From contig CAYLZN010000127.1 in NCBI GenBank assembly GCA_964387935.1, forward strand, positions 1 through 13,916: a DNA stretch of 13,916 nt. Direction: 5' to 3'. The DNA comes from CAYLZN01 sp964387935 (lineage in GTDB: Bacteria > Acidobacteriota > Vicinamibacteria > Vicinamibacterales > JAFNAJ01). Shown here in pieces: positions 1-6,957 of the stretch (the first letter of the stretch is position 1; each line of letters starts with the position of its first letter). Both the position numbers and the translations under genes were made by a program. The notes under the pieces are model-generated. The model did no database searches and was not told the DNA's origin. It was given only the letters and a program-made list of their open reading frames with translations.

Positions 1-164
1 GCCGTCTGCGACAGGAAGGCGTGCAGCGCTGCGGCACTGCGGACCGCCTCGCCGCCAGCCCACTCGCCTGCCGCAGCCGTCAACTGCCGCAGGCGCCGCC
101 GACCGACGCCCGGCACGCGCGCGAGCGCGAGGGCGACGCGTTCGAAGGCGTGCGCGTCAGTCAT
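1..164 (-). CDS. dprA: Probable DNA-processing protein DprA, N-terminal part only (runs off the left edge)
   Basis: The minus frame from the ATG at 164 stays open to the window edge, giving 54 codons. Residues 9-28 read RVALALARVPGVGRRRLRQL. This is a helix-hairpin-helix-like stretch (VPGVG followed by a basic helix), as found at the start of DprA/Smf. DprA loads RecA onto incoming single-stranded DNA during natural transformation; its Rossmann-type core would lie outside the window. The ATG overlaps the end of the RNA methyltransferase gene by 8 nt, so translation is probably coupled, and no separate Shine-Dalgarno is visible. The family call rests only on this short N-terminus. Another helix-hairpin-helix DNA-binding protein is possible, but the reading frame itself is well supported by the overlap and by GC-rich third positions. 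Confidence 0.5.
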   Translation of the reverse strand, partial: MTDAHAFERVALALARVPGVGRRRLRQLTAAAGEWAGGEAVRSAAALHAFLSQT

Positions 165-996
165 CGCGGCCCGTGAGTCGGCACGCGCCGCCGAGCCCGT
201 GCAGGGCCACCGCGCTGGCCGCGGCCACGTTGATCGAATCGGTGCCCTCTGCCATCGGCACGCGCACCCGCCGGTCGCACGCGGCGATCGTCGCCCGGTC
301 GAGTCCCGAGCCTTCGCGGCCCACCAGCACGAGCAGCCGACGCGACTCCGCCCACGACGGGCGGCGCGGCCCGAGGTCCTCCGCATCGGCCGACGGTGTG
401 AGCGCGACGACCACGCCGCCTCCCTCACGCACGCGCGCAAAGGTCCCGGGCCAGTCCGTGACGCGCGCGAACGGCACCTGCAGCGTGGCGCCCATCGAGG
501 TACGGATCGCCTTGCGGTACAACGGGTCGGCGCATCCGGCGTCGAGGACGACCGCCTGGATCCCGAACGCAGCCGCGTTGCGGAAGCAGGCGCCCACGTT
601 GTCTGCATCCGCCAGCCCCTCGAGCCCCAGCAGCCATGCCGGCTCGCCGGGTGCCGGCACGACCGCCTCAACCCCGAGCGTCGGTGTTCGCAGCCCGATC
701 GCGAGGCAGCCCCGATGGATGTTGTAGCCCGCGAGCGCCACGAGCCGGTCGAGCGCGGCAACGAACACGGGAAGGGTCGGCAGGTGCGGCGTGAGGACCA
801 CGTCGAGGGCCGCCGCGGCAGCGGGCGACACGAGCACGGACTCCACCCTCCAGCGCGGCGAGGTCAGCAGCCGCTCCACGACCCGGCGGCCTTCCGCGAT
901 GAACCGCCCTCCCTGCCGCAGCAGCACCGGATCGGCCACGCCGCGATACCACGCGAGCCTCGGGTCCTCGACGTTGCTGACGGGGATCAGGGGCAT
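157..996 (-). CDS. TrmH/SpoU-family RNA 2'-O-methyltransferase
   Basis: This 279-residue protein should transfer a methyl group from S-adenosylmethionine to a ribose 2'-OH of rRNA or tRNA in the cytoplasm. Residues 1-105 resemble the substrate-binding (L30e-like) domain, and residues 120-270 form the SPOUT knot domain. The three family motifs are present. Motif 1 is DADNVGACFRNAAAFG at 130-145, with the conserved Asn133 and Arg139. Motif 2 is VLVGREGSGLD at 223-233. Motif 3 is around 244-265, with VPMAEGTDSINVAAA. Length is normal for the family. The exact target nucleotide cannot be read from the sequence, so no symbol is given. It starts 1 nt after the stop of the upstream secreted-protein gene and overlaps the next gene by 8 nt, so the three probably share one transcript. 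Confidence 0.93.
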   Translation of the reverse strand: MPLIPVSNVEDPRLAWYRGVADPVLLRQGGRFIAEGRRVVERLLTSPRWRVESVLVSPAAAAALDVVLTPHLPTLPVFVAALDRLVALAGYNIHRGCLAIGLRTPTLGVEAVVPAPGEPAWLLGLEGLADADNVGACFRNAAAFGIQAVVLDAGCADPLYRKAIRTSMGATLQVPFARVTDWPGTFARVREGGGVVVALTPSADAEDLGPRRPSWAESRRLLVLVGREGSGLDRATIAACDRRVRVPMAEGTDSINVAAASAVALHGLGGACRLTGRDD

Positions 997-997
997 G

Positions 998-1456
998 TCA
1001 CGGGGCGTCCATCACGCGGCAGGACGCCGCCTGCTGGCCGTGCGTGTTGAACGCGTCGATGTCCGGCGACAAGCTCACGTCCACGTTGACCTCGAGCTCG
1101 TAGCTGACGAAGATGTCCACCGTGCTGCGCGCGCCTGCCGCATCGATCTCCACGATGACGCCGCCGTTCGGGCTGCGAAAGGAAAACCCGCCCTGCCCGC
1201 ACGGCGAGGCCTCGTCGCAGTGCGCGGCGCGCCGGTAGGTGGGAGGCCCCACGGCGAGGTCGATACGACGACGATTGGCTCCCGGTGTGAAGCTCAACGT
1301 GTAACGCGAAGCACCCGCCGCGGTCGGCGCGAGGCGATACGAACGGCCGTCCGGCAGAGTGCACTCGACGCCTGCCTGTTCCGTCGGGGCGGGTGCCGCT
1401 CCCAGGGACCACGCGACGGCCACCATCGTCACACCGGACAGGAAGCGCCGGGCCAT
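998..1456 (-). CDS. Small secreted protein of unknown function with four cysteines
   Basis: I do not recognise this 152-residue protein. Residues 1-23 form a signal peptide: a short basic start (MARRF), then a hydrophobic stretch ending near LGAAPAP. The mature part is mostly beta-like, with Cys32, Cys80, Cys86 and Cys146. An even number of cysteines in an exported protein suggests two disulfides. The region CTLPDGRSYRL at 32-42 and an acidic stretch around 115-135 (ELEVNVDVSLSPDID) are the most distinctive parts. It lies first in the methyltransferase/DprA operon, 1 nt upstream of the methyltransferase. A GAGG lies only one base before the ATG, too close for a normal Shine-Dalgarno. The start is supported by the signal peptide. 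Confidence 0.75.
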   Translation of the reverse strand: MARRFLSGVTMVAVAWSLGAAPAPTEQAGVECTLPDGRSYRLAPTAAGASRYTLSFTPGANRRRIDLAVGPPTYRRAAHCDEASPCGQGGFSFRSPNGGVIVEIDAAGARSTVDIFVSYELEVNVDVSLSPDIDAFNTHGQQAASCRVMDAP

Positions 1457-1461
1457 GCCTC

Positions 1462-1470
1462 AGGATAGCA
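1462..1470 (-). promoter_or_regulatory. Candidate extended -10 element for the secreted-protein/methyltransferase operon
   Basis: On the minus strand the bases read TGC-TATCCT, an extended -10 pattern (TGn plus 4/6 match to TATAAT). The hexamer ends 5 nt before the ATG at 1456, so transcription would begin at or next to the start codon. No -35 match is seen 17 bp upstream. This is a motif call only. Confidence 0.3.
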
Positions 1471-1484
1471 GGCCGTCCCCCGGC

Positions 1485-1489
1485 AGGAG
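1485..1489 (+). promoter_or_regulatory. Shine-Dalgarno AGGAG that decides the start of the 1499 gene
   Basis: AGGAG abuts the in-frame ATG at 1490 with no spacer, but lies 9 nt before the ATG at 1499. Normal ribosome spacing therefore favours 1499. Confidence 0.55.
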
Positions 1490-1498
1490 ATGACCAGC

Positions 1499-1816
1499 AT
1501 GAGCATGCTGCGACTCGTCGAACGGACCATGGGAGAAGGTGTCCTCTCCCGCCTCGGCGCGCGAATGTTGCGCGCCGGGTACGAGTTGTCGCGCTATCAG
1601 GAGTTCGACGTCCGCGACGGCCACCTGTCGCTGCGCGGCGAACTGGTGGAGGGACACCTCCACGCGCCGCCGCACGCCCTCGAGCCGCTGCTCGGCACCG
1701 CGGCGCCGCTGACCCTCCACCTCGACAACGGCCGGTGCTTCGACCTGTTCGTCGTGAACGCGGACGGCGTCGTCACGAGCGCCGACCAGCGGGGCTTCTA
1801 CGACGGCCCGGCTTGA
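1499..1816 (+). CDS. Conserved-looking small protein of unknown function
   Basis: This is a soluble protein of about 105 residues that I cannot assign to a family. The start at 1499 (MSMLRLVERTMGEG) is preferred over the in-frame ATG at 1490 because of AGGAG spacing; a further in-frame ATG lies at 1505. The N-terminal third is helical and amphipathic. The remainder alternates beta-like strands with turns: DVRDGHLSLRGELVEGHLHA, then LTLHLDNGRCFDLFVVNADG. The pattern suggests a small beta sandwich or barrel. No signal peptide or membrane segment is seen. Third codon positions are almost all G/C, which supports real coding. It is transcribed alone on the plus strand, back-to-back with the secreted-protein operon, and overlaps the end of the Hsp70 gene tail-to-tail by 44 nt. 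Confidence 0.62.
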   Translation: MSMLRLVERTMGEGVLSRLGARMLRAGYELSRYQEFDVRDGHLSLRGELVEGHLHAPPHALEPLLGTAAPLTLHLDNGRCFDLFVVNADGVVTSADQRGFYDGPA

Positions 1817-3383
1817 CGGGGGCCGTCCGGGTTCCCCAGTGGCCCAGCGGGTAGCTGCGGCTGTAGCCTGCCGTGGTGTTGGCGAGGGTCACTACCAGGC
1901 CGCCGCTCGCGTCGCACGCGAACGTCTCCGTGATCTCCTGGTTGGGCGCGTCCGCGTCGTGTTCGACGACCACCGAGCCCAGGTCCGCGCGCGTGGACAG
2001 GTCCGGGGCGAACGGGAACCGGATCTCGTCCCACAGCAGGATGTCGCCCGCGGGCTGGCCACTGGGCGCGATCTGGCTGCACTCGAGGAAGCGGAAATGT
2101 CCGAGGTTGTGCGCGGGATGGTACGATCGGGCCGCGGAGAGCGCAGGTTCCCCCGGGCGAGGCAGCGGCGTTCCCTTCACGAACAGCGGGTCGAACACGG
2201 CGGTGGCGCCGTAGTCGCCCTCCCGCCACACGCCGAAGTAGCGGGTGAACCGGTCGCGCAGCACGTATCCCGCGGACGCATCGGCCTGGATGGCGAGGCC
2301 GATGGCGGTGGACGAGCGTCCGTACGACGACCGCTTCACCTGACGCCCGAACCGCTCGCGGAGGCGACGCCCCACCAGGGGCAGGTCGCTCGCCCCGCCG
2401 ATGGCGTACAGCGTGTCGAGTTTCCTGCGCGGGTTCTCGTCGGCATCGGTGATGCCCTGTCGCTCGAGCAGCGCCTCCACCGTCGCGAGGCTGCGATCGA
2501 CCAGCGGCAGGCACCGCTCGAAGAACTCGGCCACTGGAATGGTGACCGTCGGCCACCCCGCACGCACCGAGTCGAGGTCGATGACGAGCCGGCGCGTGTT
2601 GGGATGAAGCGCTTCCTTCTGCGTGCGGCACATCTCGTACAGCCGGAAGACGACGTCCTGTGGCAGCGCGTCGCGCTCATCGTGCGACAGGTGCGCCGCG
2701 TCGAGCGCCATCTCTGCCAGCAATTCGTCGAAATCGTCGCCGCCCAGCGCGGTGACGCCCTCGTAATCGACCACCTCGTGGAGACGGTCGTCGAGCGCCA
2801 CGAGCGACGCGTCGAACGTGCCCCCGCCGAAGTCGTACACGAGCAGCATCCGGTGCCGTTCGGCCTCTCCGCCCGTGCGCGCCCGATGCCCGAACTCGAT
2901 GCTGGCGGCCGAGGGCTCGTTGAGCATGCCGAGCACCGTGAACCCTGCCTGCCGGAAGCCCTCGGTCGTCAGGAAGCGCTGGTTGCTGTTGGCATTGGCC
3001 GGCACGCCGAGGATCGCCTCGAGCGGCTCCGAGGCCGAAACGGGCAGCGTGGACTGGGTCCGGATGTTCCTGGCCAGTGCCTCGGCCATCTCGCGCAGCA
3101 ATTGCTGGACAGGCACGACCTGATTGCCGATCGCCACCTGCGTGTCCAGCCCGGCCTCGGCGAGCAGGCGCTTCAGCGAGCGCACGACGGTCCAGGACGG
3201 GTCCTCCTGCAGTTGCCAGGCGTCGAACCCGAATCGCCGGTCCGGGCCCTTGACCGCCACGACCGGCGGAAACCAGTCCCGCGTCAGCCCGTCGGGACAC
3301 TCGAAGGCGACCACGGGGTAGTTGCCCCGATCGACGGCCGCCACCACGATGCGCGTCGTTCCGAAATCCACTCCAAGCTTCAT
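1773..3383 (-). CDS. Short Hsp70-family ATPase (DnaK-like, no helical lid)
   Basis: This is a 536-residue cytoplasmic Hsp70/actin-fold ATPase. The start at 3383 gives MKLGVDFGTTRIVVAAVD, with the phosphate-1 loop at residues 6-10, exactly where Hsp70 proteins begin. Upstream in-frame codons are shadow of the acylase gene. Lys71 (RSLKRLL) matches the catalytic lysine of DnaK. Phosphate-2 is YDFGGGTFD at 183-191, LGGDDFDELL lies at 213-222, and the adenosine motif AIGGASDLP is at 327-335. Residues 380-515 look like a divergent beta substrate-binding domain (FACDASGGLVVTL at 488-500). The C-terminal alpha-helical lid of DnaK (about 640 residues) is absent, and the last 15 residues are basic. No DnaJ or GrpE is adjacent. 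It lies 34 nt after the acylase, with GAGGAG 13 nt before the ATG. HscC- or YegD-like relatives are alternatives to a general chaperone. Confidence 0.9.
   Translation of the reverse strand: MKLGVDFGTTRIVVAAVDRGNYPVVAFECPDGLTRDWFPPVVAVKGPDRRFGFDAWQLQEDPSWTVVRSLKRLLAEAGLDTQVAIGNQVVPVQQLLREMAEALARNIRTQSTLPVSASEPLEAILGVPANANSNQRFLTTEGFRQAGFTVLGMLNEPSAASIEFGHRARTGGEAERHRMLLVYDFGGGTFDASLVALDDRLHEVVDYEGVTALGGDDFDELLAEMALDAAHLSHDERDALPQDVVFRLYEMCRTQKEALHPNTRRLVIDLDSVRAGWPTVTIPVAEFFERCLPLVDRSLATVEALLERQGITDADENPRRKLDTLYAIGGASDLPLVGRRLRERFGRQVKRSSYGRSSTAIGLAIQADASAGYVLRDRFTRYFGVWREGDYGATAVFDPLFVKGTPLPRPGEPALSAARSYHPAHNLGHFRFLECSQIAPSGQPAGDILLWDEIRFPFAPDLSTRADLGSVVVEHDADAPNQEITETFACDASGGLVVTLANTTAGYSRSYPLGHWGTRTAPVKPGRRRSPAGRRS
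1802..1827. terminator. Candidate bidirectional hairpin at the convergent junction
   Basis: GACGGCCC (1802-1809) and GGGCCGTC (1820-1827) form a perfect 8-bp stem with a 10-nt loop. The loop contains the stop codon of the 1499 gene. There is no T-run on either strand, so it is not a classic intrinsic terminator. It also lies within the last codons of the Hsp70 gene. Part of its symmetry could be chance in GC-rich coding sequence. Confidence 0.35.
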
Positions 3384-3392
3384 CGTTCTCGA

Positions 3393-3403
3393 CTCACTCC
3401 TCT
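3393..3403 (-). promoter_or_regulatory. Purine-rich Shine-Dalgarno before the Hsp70 gene
   Basis: The minus strand reads AGAGGAGTGAG, ending 9 nt before the ATG at 3383; its GAGGAG core ends 13 nt before it. The anti-SD match supports independent translation of the Hsp70 gene inside the operon. Confidence 0.5.
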
Positions 3404-3417
3404 GCCAACACCATACA

Positions 3418-5901
3418 TCACCGCTCCACGTGCGGCCGTAGCTCGAGGCGCGAGACGGTCGGGCCCGGCAGAAACGGGGTCGGTTCTCCCCGCACCCACG
3501 CGGAGTGACCGTCGCGGTAGTGCGGGGACAGCGGGTGACCGCTCTGCCCGCCCGGCATGTGGAAGTAGCCCTCGGCCTCGTGCCCGGGCGACACGGCCAG
3601 TCGCTCGGACGCGCCGAAGGTGGGCCCCTGGACGCGTGGCATGTGCGCGTCCCCCGGCAGGGCGTGCTTCGGCATGTCGAGCCACCAGGCGAGCCAGGGC
3701 ACGCCCCGCGAGAGCGGGTGCTGCACGAGCGAGGTGTTGGCGTCGCCCCACGTCCGCTGGGACAGGCGGTGGTCGCCCTCGGTGAGCGCCGCGAGCGACT
3801 GGTCGACGGCGTCGAGCAGCAGCGCCTGCCAGTCCGCGTACTTCGGATCCAGCAGGTGCGGTGGCCGCTCCGAGACCAGCGCCCAGGCCACGCCTTCGGG
3901 GGCCCGCGTGGTGGCCGGGTACTCGGGGTCCAGTGCGCGCACGCGTGCGACGAACGGGGCCATGACGAGTTCGGTGACCTTCGCGTGGAACTGCCGGACG
4001 AGGCGATACGCCACCGAATCCACCGAGGCGCGTCCCGTCCACTGTTCGCCGACGAGTCGACGGTACTCACGGCGGGCCTCTGATGCTGACACAGCCGCGT
4101 CGGTGAGCGTGTCGAGCAGCACCTGTCGCCAGCGCTCCAGAAACAGCGCGCGGTCGTCCAGGTGTACGGCGAGCATGTCGCGCTCGGTCGGCGTCGCCAG
4201 GGTCCGCAGACCGTCACGGATCTGGCGCGCCCGCGCCCCGGGGTCGTAGCCGCCGTCCCCCAGCATGGCGAGGACCGGCAGGCCGGCAATCCGGTTGTTG
4301 GCCGTGACGATCTGCCCGTCTGGCGGGTCGACGGTGCGCGGGTACTCCGATGGGTCGTACCAGCCGGACCAGCCGCGCGATCCGTCTGCCCAGGACACGG
4401 GCAGGGTGCCGTCGAACCCGACGCGGCGAGGGATACGGCCCGCCACGCTCCAGCCGACGTGGCCAGCGGCATCGGCCACGACGAGGTTCTGGGCAGCTAT
4501 GCCGGCGCGGTTGCCGACGTCGAACGCCTCCTCGACGGAGCGAGCGCGCTCGACGCCTCCCAGGCGGACATTCAGGCCCTCGGGATCGTGCGCGACCCAC
4601 CGCAGCGCGAACACACGTCCGCCATGGTCGGGTCTGGTCACCGGCCCCCACACGGTCTCGCGCACCTCGAGCAGGTCGTCGGCAGCCCCCTTCACCAGGA
4701 GGCGTTCCTGGAATGTGTCGAACGAGCGCGGACCCGCTGGGCTGACGTACTTCGAGGGGTCGCCTGCGACGACTTCGATCAGCACGCGGTCGGTCCAGTC
4801 CGCCGTGGTGTTGGTGAAGCCCCAGGCGACGACGCCGTTGCTGCCAACGATGACGGTGGGGACGCCGGGAAGCGTCACGCCCGTGACGCGATGCGGCCCT
4901 TCGCTGTCCGTCCAGGCAAGCGAGGCGCGGTACCAGATGTTTGGCACGCTGATGCCGAGGTGCATGTCGTTGGCGAGGATGGCCCGCCCGTCGGCCGTCC
5001 GTGTGCCGGCAAGCGCCCAGTTGTTGCTGCCGAGGACGAACGCCTCGCGGTCGGTGTCGAGGCCCAGGCTCGCCGCGAACGCCGGGTCGGCGAAGTCGGT
5101 CTCCGCGGCCGGTGAGGGCGGACGCCGCTCGGCGGCGCGCGGGAGCGCCACCCCACGGAGATCGAACACGTCGGCGCCCGGCACCGCCGGAGGCGGCAGT
5201 GGCGGGCCGTCCAGGGGCGTGTCCCAGTCGCTCGCTGACGACAGCAGGAACGCGGCCACGGGCGTGGGCAGGGCCTCGTGGAGGAGCGCCGCACGAGCTT
5301 CGCGCACGCCGCCGCTGTCCTGCAGTTGGAAGAACATGGCCGCGACCACGAGCACCGAGTCCTCTGGCCGCCAGGGGCGCGGCGCCACCCGCAGCAGCAG
5401 ATACTCCGGGGGCGCGGCCCGCAACGCGCCCAGCCCGGCGTTCACCCCGTCGGCATAGGCCTCGAGCAGCGCGCGATCGTCGGGATGCGCCGCCTCCACG
5501 ACGCCGAGGGCCCGTGCACGGAACCGATGCAGGCGGCTCGCGCGGTCGGTGGCCAGCGCGACCCGTCCGAATAGCTCGGCCAGTTCGCCGGCCGCGCGGC
5601 GCCGCAGCAGGTCCATCTGGAAGAATCGCTCCTGCGCGTGCACGAAGCCGGTCGCGCGCGCCACGTCGACCCGCGACGCCCCGGAAATAGTTGGCACACC
5701 AAACGCATCCCGCTCGACGACCACCTGCGCCGAGAGGCCAGGCACGCTCTGCTCACCGTCGAGCTGCGCCAGGCTGCGGCCGAGCTGCAGGCGCACGTAC
5801 GCGCCGGCGCCCGCGATCAGCAGGAGCAGCACCGCGGAGACGACAGCGAGAACGCGGAGCAGCAGACGGAAGCGGCTCGAGGCACGGGCGACAACAGCCA
5901 T
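3418..5901 (-). CDS. Penicillin acylase family (peptidase S45) precursor
   Basis: This 827-residue Ntn-hydrolase precursor should cleave itself into alpha and beta chains and then hydrolyse an amide bond outside the cytoplasm. Residues 11-36 are a hydrophobic signal or membrane anchor. The alpha region includes VVERDAFGVPTISG (61-74) and GFVHAQERFFQMDLLRRRAAGE (85-106). The expected beta-chain start is Ser292 in LGSNNWALAGT. His314 (ANDMHL) then falls at beta-23, the position of the catalytic histidine in cephalosporin and acyl-homoserine-lactone acylases. GFTNTTADWTD is at 361-371, AAQNLVVADAAGHVGW (469-484) carries the expected oxyanion Asn472, and VTANNR is at 532-537. GGQSGHPLSPHYRD near the C-terminus is also typical of the family. 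Length is normal. The substrate (beta-lactam, acyl-homoserine lactone, peptide or other N-acyl amine) cannot be told. It starts 12 nt after the pseudouridine synthase gene. Confidence 0.93.
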   Translation of the reverse strand: MAVVARASSRFRLLLRVLAVVSAVLLLLIAGAGAYVRLQLGRSLAQLDGEQSVPGLSAQVVVERDAFGVPTISGASRVDVARATGFVHAQERFFQMDLLRRRAAGELAELFGRVALATDRASRLHRFRARALGVVEAAHPDDRALLEAYADGVNAGLGALRAAPPEYLLLRVAPRPWRPEDSVLVVAAMFFQLQDSGGVREARAALLHEALPTPVAAFLLSSASDWDTPLDGPPLPPPAVPGADVFDLRGVALPRAAERRPPSPAAETDFADPAFAASLGLDTDREAFVLGSNNWALAGTRTADGRAILANDMHLGISVPNIWYRASLAWTDSEGPHRVTGVTLPGVPTVIVGSNGVVAWGFTNTTADWTDRVLIEVVAGDPSKYVSPAGPRSFDTFQERLLVKGAADDLLEVRETVWGPVTRPDHGGRVFALRWVAHDPEGLNVRLGGVERARSVEEAFDVGNRAGIAAQNLVVADAAGHVGWSVAGRIPRRVGFDGTLPVSWADGSRGWSGWYDPSEYPRTVDPPDGQIVTANNRIAGLPVLAMLGDGGYDPGARARQIRDGLRTLATPTERDMLAVHLDDRALFLERWRQVLLDTLTDAAVSASEARREYRRLVGEQWTGRASVDSVAYRLVRQFHAKVTELVMAPFVARVRALDPEYPATTRAPEGVAWALVSERPPHLLDPKYADWQALLLDAVDQSLAALTEGDHRLSQRTWGDANTSLVQHPLSRGVPWLAWWLDMPKHALPGDAHMPRVQGPTFGASERLAVSPGHEAEGYFHMPGGQSGHPLSPHYRDGHSAWVRGEPTPFLPGPTVSRLELRPHVER

Positions 5902-5910
5902 GACGACACG

Positions 5911-5916
5911 ATTCTA
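5911..5916 (-). promoter_or_regulatory. Candidate -10 hexamer directly upstream of the acylase gene
   Basis: The minus strand reads TAGAAT, a 5/6 match to TATAAT, ending 9 nt before the ATG at 5901. Its TAG is also the stop codon of the upstream gene. No -35 match and no Shine-Dalgarno are visible, so it could drive a leaderless acylase transcript or be coincidence. Confidence 0.25.
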
Positions 5917-6867
5917 CGGCGTTCGCAGGCGCGCGAGGAGCGCCAGGAGATCCGCTGGCGGCGGCACGTCGAAGACCAGGGCCTCTCCGGTGCGGGGATG
6001 GGCGAAGCCCAGCCGTCGCCCGTGCAGGGCCTGCCGAGGGAATGCCAGGTGCCCCCCGGGCGACCCCGCGGGTGGGTCGCAGTAGATGCGCTCCCCGACG
6101 AGCGGGCACCCCGCCTGCCAGGCCTGCACGCGCACCTGGTGCCGCTTGCCGGTGACCAGCCGCACCTCGAGCAACGACGCCCCGGCGAACCGCTCGACGC
6201 ACGTGAACCGGGCGATGGCTTCGTAGCTCCGCGGCCGATGCGCGGGCACAGGGCGCTGCACCCTGGCGAGCGGATCCCAGGACAGCCACGTACGCCAGGT
6301 GCCTTCCGCGGGATCCGGTGTCCCGTGCACCACCGCGAGGTAGAGGCGCTCCGGGGTTCGACGAACGAACTGGTTCTTCAGGGCGTGGCAGGCGAATGGC
6401 GACCGCGCGAAGACCACCGGCCCGGAAGTGTCGCGGTCGAGGCGATGGACGGCCAGCGCCTCGCGCTGCCCATGCGATCGCCAGCGAGCCTGGACGGCAT
6501 CTGCCAGCGATGGGGCGTCGGGTTGATCGGCACGCGGCACCGTCAACAGCCCTGCCGGCTTCACCAGGACGACGAGGTCGTCGTCCTCGAAGAGGATGTC
6601 GAGCGTGCCGGCACGGTGTGCCCCGACGCGATGGCCGCTGCCCGGCCTGTCGCGCCAGATCCGGACCTGCTCCCCACCCTGCAGCCGGCGCGCGCCATTT
6701 CCCAGCGCCTGCGCCACCTCGTCGACCCAGACGCGGCCGCGCAGCAGGGCCTCGCTGGCCTGCTTCCTCGAGCCGAGCCGGGACGGCGCGGCGAGCCACT
6801 TGTCGAGGCGTTCGCCGGCAGCGGCCGGTTCGACACGCTCAACCTGTCCCCGGCGACGATCAGTCAT
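5914..6867 (-). CDS. RluA-family pseudouridine synthase
   Basis: This 317-residue cytoplasmic enzyme should isomerise uridine to pseudouridine in rRNA or tRNA. Residues 16-72 form an S4 RNA-binding domain (GERLDKWLAAPSRLGSRKQA, then RVWVDE). The catalytic domain follows: DILFEDDDLVVLVKPAGLLT at 90-109, the signature HRLDRDTSG at 141-149 with catalytic Asp144, LYLAVVHG around 175, and LVTGKRHQVRVQ near 223, the usual place of TGR.HQIR. Length is normal. The RluA-type signature is clear, but which uridine is modified (RluC, RluD or another class) cannot be decided, so no symbol is given. It is the first gene of the minus-strand block with the acylase and Hsp70, and is divergent from the DUF697 gene across 90 nt. 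No Shine-Dalgarno is visible. Confidence 0.93.
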   Translation of the reverse strand: MTDRRRGQVERVEPAAAGERLDKWLAAPSRLGSRKQASEALLRGRVWVDEVAQALGNGARRLQGGEQVRIWRDRPGSGHRVGAHRAGTLDILFEDDDLVVLVKPAGLLTVPRADQPDAPSLADAVQARWRSHGQREALAVHRLDRDTSGPVVFARSPFACHALKNQFVRRTPERLYLAVVHGTPDPAEGTWRTWLSWDPLARVQRPVPAHRPRSYEAIARFTCVERFAGASLLEVRLVTGKRHQVRVQAWQAGCPLVGERIYCDPPAGSPGGHLAFPRQALHGRRLGFAHPRTGEALVFDVPPPADLLALLARLRTP

Positions 6868-6876
6868 GCGCAGGGG

Positions 6877-6882
6877 ATCTTA
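6877..6882 (-). promoter_or_regulatory. Candidate -10 hexamer for the pseudouridine synthase block
   Basis: The minus strand reads TAAGAT, a 4/6 match to TATAAT, ending 9 nt before the ATG at 6867. The bases between are pyrimidine/GC-rich with no Shine-Dalgarno. The motif fits a leaderless start but is weak alone. Confidence 0.25.
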
Positions 6883-6888
6883 CGCTGT

Positions 6889-6930
6889 GGTGCTTGGTGC
6901 CGGGTGCTGGGTGCCATGTGCCCTGAGCCC
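6889..6930. repeat. Heptamer tandem repeat, four GGTGCYN units plus two decayed ones
   Basis: Read on the plus strand in steps of seven, the bases are GGTGCTT, GGTGCCG, GGTGCTG, GGTGCCA, TGTGCCC, TGAGCCC. The first five bases GGTGC are constant over four units and drift in the last two. The array fills much of the 90-nt spacer between two divergent genes. It could arise by slippage and is too short-period for CRISPR. It may also affect promoter spacing. Confidence 0.7.
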
Positions 6931-6936
6931 GATTCT

Positions 6937-6945
6937 TGCTACCAT
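6937..6945 (+). promoter_or_regulatory. Candidate extended -10 element for the DUF697/E1 operon
   Basis: TGC-TACCAT follows the extended -10 pattern (TGn plus 4/6 match) and ends 12 nt before the ATG at 6958. The hexamer positioned as -35 would fall in the heptamer repeat and does not match. An 8-base sequence TACCATGC occurs here and again at 6954-6961 over the start codon. Confidence 0.22.
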
Positions 6946-6957
6946 GCGTCCGTTACC

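Noticed and set aside
1839..3785. A 648-codon plus-strand open frame opposite the Hsp70 gene
   Set aside because: It spans the ends of two real minus-strand genes and has shadow-type composition; the Hsp70 motifs lie on the other strand.
3384..4472. Upstream extension of the Hsp70 frame
   Set aside because: It overlaps the acylase gene in another frame and is Ser/Arg/Thr-rich. The phosphate-1 loop follows the ATG at 3383 directly, as in all Hsp70s.
6889..6930. Heptamer array as a CRISPR array
   Set aside because: The units are 7 nt with no spacers and no Cas genes are present.
5638..6957. Upstream extension of the DUF697 frame
   Set aside because: It is antisense to the acylase and pseudouridine synthase genes and has no protein-like pattern. 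The ATG at 6958 follows the intergenic repeat.
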